Shown here: in pieces, positions 60,833-64,000 of the stretch
How positions within the stretch are numbered: the first letter of the stretch is position 1
Layout: each line of letters opens with the position of its first letter
DNA from: SAR116 cluster bacterium
GTDB lineage: Bacteria > Pseudomonadota > Alphaproteobacteria > Puniceispirillales > Puniceispirillaceae
Direction of reading: 5' to 3'
Length of the DNA stretch: 64,000 nucleotides
Assembly: GCA_004212735.1 (NCBI GenBank)
Contig: SHBD01000003.1
Span: 62,001-126,000, forward strand
Notes under the pieces: model-generated
What the model was told of the DNA's origin: nothing
The model's database searches: none
Seen by the model: only the letters and a program-made list of their open reading frames with translations
Translations under genes and position numbers: made by a program

Positions 60833-61756
60833 CTAGCCTTTCACCTTCAGGAAGCGGCGATTGAACAAAACGAAGGCGATCGATATCGAGGCCACGACAA
60901 TCATTGCTGAAACAGCAAGCGCTGATCCGAGGGGCGCGTTATTGGCTTTGCCAAACTGGATCTGGATCATATTCGCAATCATCAGACCGTTTGTGCCACC
61001 AAGCAGGCGGGGTGTCACGTAATCGCCCACGGTTGGGATGAAAACGATCAGCGAGGCGGCCACGACGCCCGGCATGGATAGTGGCAGTGTGACCCTCAGA
61101 AACCGTCTTATCGGGCCATCGCCAAGATCACGCGCAGCTTCGAGCAGACTCTTATCTATGCGGGCCAGTGAGACAAAAATTGGCAGGATGGCAAATGGCG
61201 CCCACGCATGAGCCAAGGTGATCACTACCGCGTTGGCATTATAGAGAATGAAGCTGAGCGGCTCCTCAATAAAGCCAAGGCCGAGGAGGCTGCCATTGAC
61301 GACACCGTTATAGCCGAGAATAACTTTCCACAGGAAAACCCTGATCAGGTAGCTGGTCCAAAATGGAATGGTGATCAGCAACAACCACATCGATTTTCGT
61401 TTGCCGCCAAAAAAAGCCACGTAATAGGCAATTGGATAGGCCAGCATAACTGTAACAACGGTTACCACGCCGGAAATCACCAATGAGCGAACCATCAAGA
61501 CCCGATAGAGCTCCTCTGATATCGCTTCTCTGTAGTTGGCCAACGTGACGGTGCGGTCAAGCTCAAGATAATTTTGTGTCCACATGCTGAGCAGGAACAC
61601 AAGCAACAAGGGTGCTGCCAGCATTAAAAGTGAATAAACAAAGGGTGGACTGATCAATGCAAGCCCGTGCCATCCGCCTGGTCGCATTACTGGCAGAAAA
61701 TGGGGCTTTTGCCATATCTTTGCGCGACCTTTCCCCGCCAGGCTTTCCTGTTGCAT
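60833..61756 (-). CDS. potB: Polyamine-type ABC transporter permease (PotB-like)
   Basis: 307 residues with six membrane helices. It has a short polar N-terminal part of about 30 residues before the first helix. The EAA loop is ARIDKSLLEAARDLGDGPIRRFLRVTLPLSMPG. The start codon directly abuts the stop of the Rieske oxygenase gene (no bases between), so the two are translationally linked; this is the best evidence that the oxygenase acts on the imported compound. Confidence 0.92.
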   Translation of the reverse strand: MQQESLAGKGRAKIWQKPHFLPVMRPGGWHGLALISPPFVYSLLMLAAPLLLVFLLSMWTQNYLELDRTVTLANYREAISEELYRVLMVRSLVISGVVTVVTVMLAYPIAYYVAFFGGKRKSMWLLLITIPFWTSYLIRVFLWKVILGYNGVVNGSLLGLGFIEEPLSFILYNANAVVITLAHAWAPFAILPIFVSLARIDKSLLEAARDLGDGPIRRFLRVTLPLSMPGVVAASLIVFIPTVGDYVTPRLLGGTNGLMIANMIQIQFGKANNAPLGSALAVSAMIVVASISIAFVLFNRRFLKVKG

Positions 61757-62965
61757 CTAGAGACCTTTCAACGCTGCGTTCCGCGCTGCCAGCGTTCCCA
61801 GTTCCGGTGATTGTTGTAGTGACAGAACCGGCATCAGGCCACGCAGATGGTCGTGGAAACTGCTGACACCATACTCCAGATCCGAGAGAATGATGCCGTC
61901 AAAACCACTCGACAGTGGGGCCTCATCTGTCCAACGCGTAAGCTGCAAATCCTCATCTGCCGTCAGCCCATCAATGCGTCCAGACAGATATCTGGCTGCC
62001 CGCATGGTGCGTGTTTCGCCGCGATGTCGATAGACAGCGCCGCGCTGAAGGGTGTGTTTTGTGCCTATAGGCACTTCCTGATAGAAAATGATTGAGTCAG
62101 GATAGAGGCCAATCACCGCATTTGGGAAAATGCCGAGATAAAGCCACGCAGCATTCAGCGGTTCCGGTAAATGGGTGAATCGGGAGACAAGTTCACGATA
62201 GGCCTTCACACTCCAAAGTTTGGAAGGTGAGCTGTTAAATTTTCCAAGGCTACGCGATGTGCCGTTTATGTAGGGCTCATCAATATAGGCCTTTCCATAA
62301 AGATCCTGCAGGCTGGGATGGGCCTTGGCAACATGATAGCCCTCATTGTCAACATCCCGCATCGACTTCCAGTTTACCTGCGCCTCGGCAAAAATGAAAT
62401 CACCGGCAACACGCTCCATATCGGCAATGTTGTAGGGCGCGACCTCACTATCAAATCGCTGCAACATCTCGGCAACACTGCCCTGTGAGCCGGGCTGAAA
62501 CCGGATGAAAATAAACCCATTCCAAATCTCGAGTTCAACTGGTTTCAATCCCCATTCCATAGGGTCCAACTCTGGAAAGGTTGAGGGCTGTGCCGCGCTT
62601 CTCAGGGTGCCATCCAGATTGTAGGTCCAGCCATGAAAAGGGCATGTCAGCGCGGATTTGCAGACGCCCCGTTCATTATCAACCACACGGCTGCCCCGGT
62701 GACGGCAAAGGTTGTGAAAGGCGCGAATCTTTCCTGCCTTGTCACGAAGGATCAATGCTCGCTCATATCCCATGTCAAAGGTGATGTAGGCTCCGGGTTC
62801 GGCAAGGTCGCTTATATGGCAGGCAAGTTGCCAATGTGCACGAAAAACAACATCCTGTTCCAACGCGAAAAGCTCATCATTGCTATAGGCCCAGCCAGGC
62901 AGGCCCTTCCTGTCCCAAGTGCCGGGAATTTTGTTTTGCGAGTATGATAAAGACAAATCACCCAC
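61757..62965 (-). CDS. Rieske-type non-haem iron oxygenase, alpha subunit
   Basis: 402 residues. The Rieske [2Fe-2S] ligands are in NLCRHRGSRVV and LTCPFHGWTYNLDG (Cys-His and Cys-His pairs). The mononuclear iron site follows in DVDNEGYHVAKAHP (Asn/Glu and two His). Members include aromatic ring dioxygenases and quaternary-amine demethylases (glycine betaine, stachydrine, carnitine oxygenases). Being directly joined to potBCA, and next to a polyamine-catabolism set with a FolD homologue, it may demethylate or hydroxylate an imported amine. No reductase gene is adjacent. The GTG at 62965 is the only start near the expected N terminus. Confidence 0.87.
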   Translation of the reverse strand: MGDLSLSYSQNKIPGTWDRKGLPGWAYSNDELFALEQDVVFRAHWQLACHISDLAEPGAYITFDMGYERALILRDKAGKIRAFHNLCRHRGSRVVDNERGVCKSALTCPFHGWTYNLDGTLRSAAQPSTFPELDPMEWGLKPVELEIWNGFIFIRFQPGSQGSVAEMLQRFDSEVAPYNIADMERVAGDFIFAEAQVNWKSMRDVDNEGYHVAKAHPSLQDLYGKAYIDEPYINGTSRSLGKFNSSPSKLWSVKAYRELVSRFTHLPEPLNAAWLYLGIFPNAVIGLYPDSIIFYQEVPIGTKHTLQRGAVYRHRGETRTMRAARYLSGRIDGLTADEDLQLTRWTDEAPLSSGFDGIILSDLEYGVSSFHDHLRGLMPVLSLQQSPELGTLAARNAALKGL

Positions 62966-63082
62966 CCCTCTAAAATCTTGTCAATTGCACATCCTTTTAT
63001 CAGTGATATCAAGCAAAAAGACGAGCGTGGCCTCGTTGGTGGCATTGGCATGTCGATTGCCGATGGGGTTTTGACTGCGGTT

Positions 63083-64000
63083 TTATCTATCGGGATTGGC
63101 GTTGCGCCTGAACCATGAAACCAGCAGATAAAAAATACCAACACTGACCATGAAAATCGGCAGGCCTAGCCGCATGTTGATGTCTAGTAAAATTCCGGCA
63201 ATTGCGGGCCCGGCCAGATTGGACAACTCGAAAATAATCACAAAGCCAGCATTAGCTGCGATGATTTCACCACCAGTAAACCGTTTTGCCAGCATCGCAA
63301 GGCCAATTGAATAAAGGCCATAGACGAGCCCCGCTCCGAGAAAAGCCAGAATCAGCGCCAGAAGGGCCGAATGCAGGAAGAACGGGATCAGACTACAGAG
63401 CGCAAGACCAATGGTGGCGATGATCATGCCAATTCTTCGCAGGCCATACCGATCCGCCAGAAGGGCAATCGGATATTGCAGGACAACGTTACCGACCGCC
63501 ATGGCCGGCACAATTGACAAGGTGAGCATTGTGGCTGCCTCAGGTGTTCGCGCAACAATCACAGGCATCAAGGTGATCAGCGCGAGATCGACACCGCCGG
63601 CAACGACGCAGGCCATGGCAACAGTTGGTGCCCGGCGGATCAGCCGAAGGGGTGAGCCACCTCCAGTGAAAGTGATTTTGGGTTCATGCCGTCGCAGCGC
63701 ATAGATTGGCAGAGCGCCGATCACCGGCAAAATGGCAATAAGGAAGAAAGGAGTGGCTGTTTCAAATCCGAACAACCAGATAATCCCGGGACCGACCGCA
63801 AATCCTAGTCCGACTGCCGTTGCATAGATTGCCATAACCCGGGTGCGTCCCTGATCAGCGGCAATTCGTGCAAGCCACGCTTCGGTTAACACCCAATGCA
63901 GCCCCAAGCCAAGACCGCCGATGAAACGAATGACGAGCCAGAGCGCCATTGACTCGGTAAAGCGCAGGGCCACCATCATCACTGCTGCCAGACACAGGCC
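63083..64000 (-). CDS. MFS transporter, N-terminal end beyond the window
   Basis: About 305 residues of a major facilitator family protein; the frame is open to the right edge, so helices 1-2 are missing. Visible helices carry RFIGGLGLGLHWVLTEAWLARIA, ATAVGLGFAVGPGIIWLFGF, and in the second half NVVLQYPIALLADRYGLRRIGMIIATIG, the loop 2-3/8-9 motif. YcaD-like and drug or sugar exporters are of this kind. Substrate is unknown. It follows the Rieske gene on the same strand at about 118 bp, upstream of it. Confidence 0.85.
   Translation of the reverse strand, partial: GLCLAAVMMVALRFTESMALWLVIRFIGGLGLGLHWVLTEAWLARIAADQGRTRVMAIYATAVGLGFAVGPGIIWLFGFETATPFFLIAILPVIGALPIYALRRHEPKITFTGGGSPLRLIRRAPTVAMACVVAGGVDLALITLMPVIVARTPEAATMLTLSIVPAMAVGNVVLQYPIALLADRYGLRRIGMIIATIGLALCSLIPFFLHSALLALILAFLGAGLVYGLYSIGLAMLAKRFTGGEIIAANAGFVIIFELSNLAGPAIAGILLDINMRLGLPIFMVSVGIFYLLVSWFRRNANPDR

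Overview
The window looks like chromosome of a free-living, probably marine alphaproteobacterium. The basis is gene content: a taurine utilisation locus with a SoeABC-type sulfite dehydrogenase, choline and formaldehyde oxidation genes, a membrane pyrophosphatase, many amine and osmolyte catabolic enzymes, and alphaproteobacterial-style phosphate genes. A SAR116-like or related lineage fits, but that is inference. Genes are tightly packed, with frequent ATGA start/stop overlaps. I see no rRNA, tRNA, CRISPR array, insertion sequence or prophage.

Layout. 1-1.6 kb: the end of a thiamine-diphosphate enzyme (acetolactate synthase/Xsc family) facing malonyl-CoA decarboxylase. 1.9-7.5 kb: polyphosphate and phosphate control (ppk, ppx, phoR, phoB). 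7.6-13.7 kb: an unrecognised protein, yaiI, a 54-residue DUF2256 protein, an arsC-aqpS pair, typA, pyrE and a two-gene YeeE/YedE transporter. 13.7-23.2 kb: two GMC oxidoreductases (one is choline dehydrogenase), an RND efflux adaptor and pump, and an amidase. 23.3-29.5 kb: glutathione-dependent formaldehyde oxidation, then a ureohydrolase, an ectoine-hydrolase-like M24 enzyme, an M20 deacylase and a DMT exporter. 29.5-36.5 kb: gcdH, rpe, a glutathionyl-hydroquinone reductase, an aminotransferase remnant, trhO, a gamma-butyrobetaine-dioxygenase-like enzyme and a flavin monooxygenase.

36.9-49.6 kb is the most coherent system: taurine uptake (tauABC), transamination (tpa, divergent from its MocR regulator tauR), a phosphotransacetylase, and soeABC to oxidise the released sulfite. 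Together with sulfoacetaldehyde acetyltransferase (possibly the gene cut at position 1) this would take taurine to acetyl-CoA, alanine and sulfate. 49.6-51.6 kb is a membrane pyrophosphatase.

51.9-64 kb is an amine catabolic region: a cupin, a FolD homologue lacking the catalytic lysine, an amine oxidase-like flavoprotein, a gamma-glutamylpolyamine-synthetase-like enzyme, an aminotransferase and a polyamine-type binding protein. These converge on potABC and a Rieske oxygenase, and an MFS transporter runs off the right edge. A theme across the window is short 14-16 bp tandem duplications at gene borders (positions 5547, 11948, 44015, 52420 and 56176).
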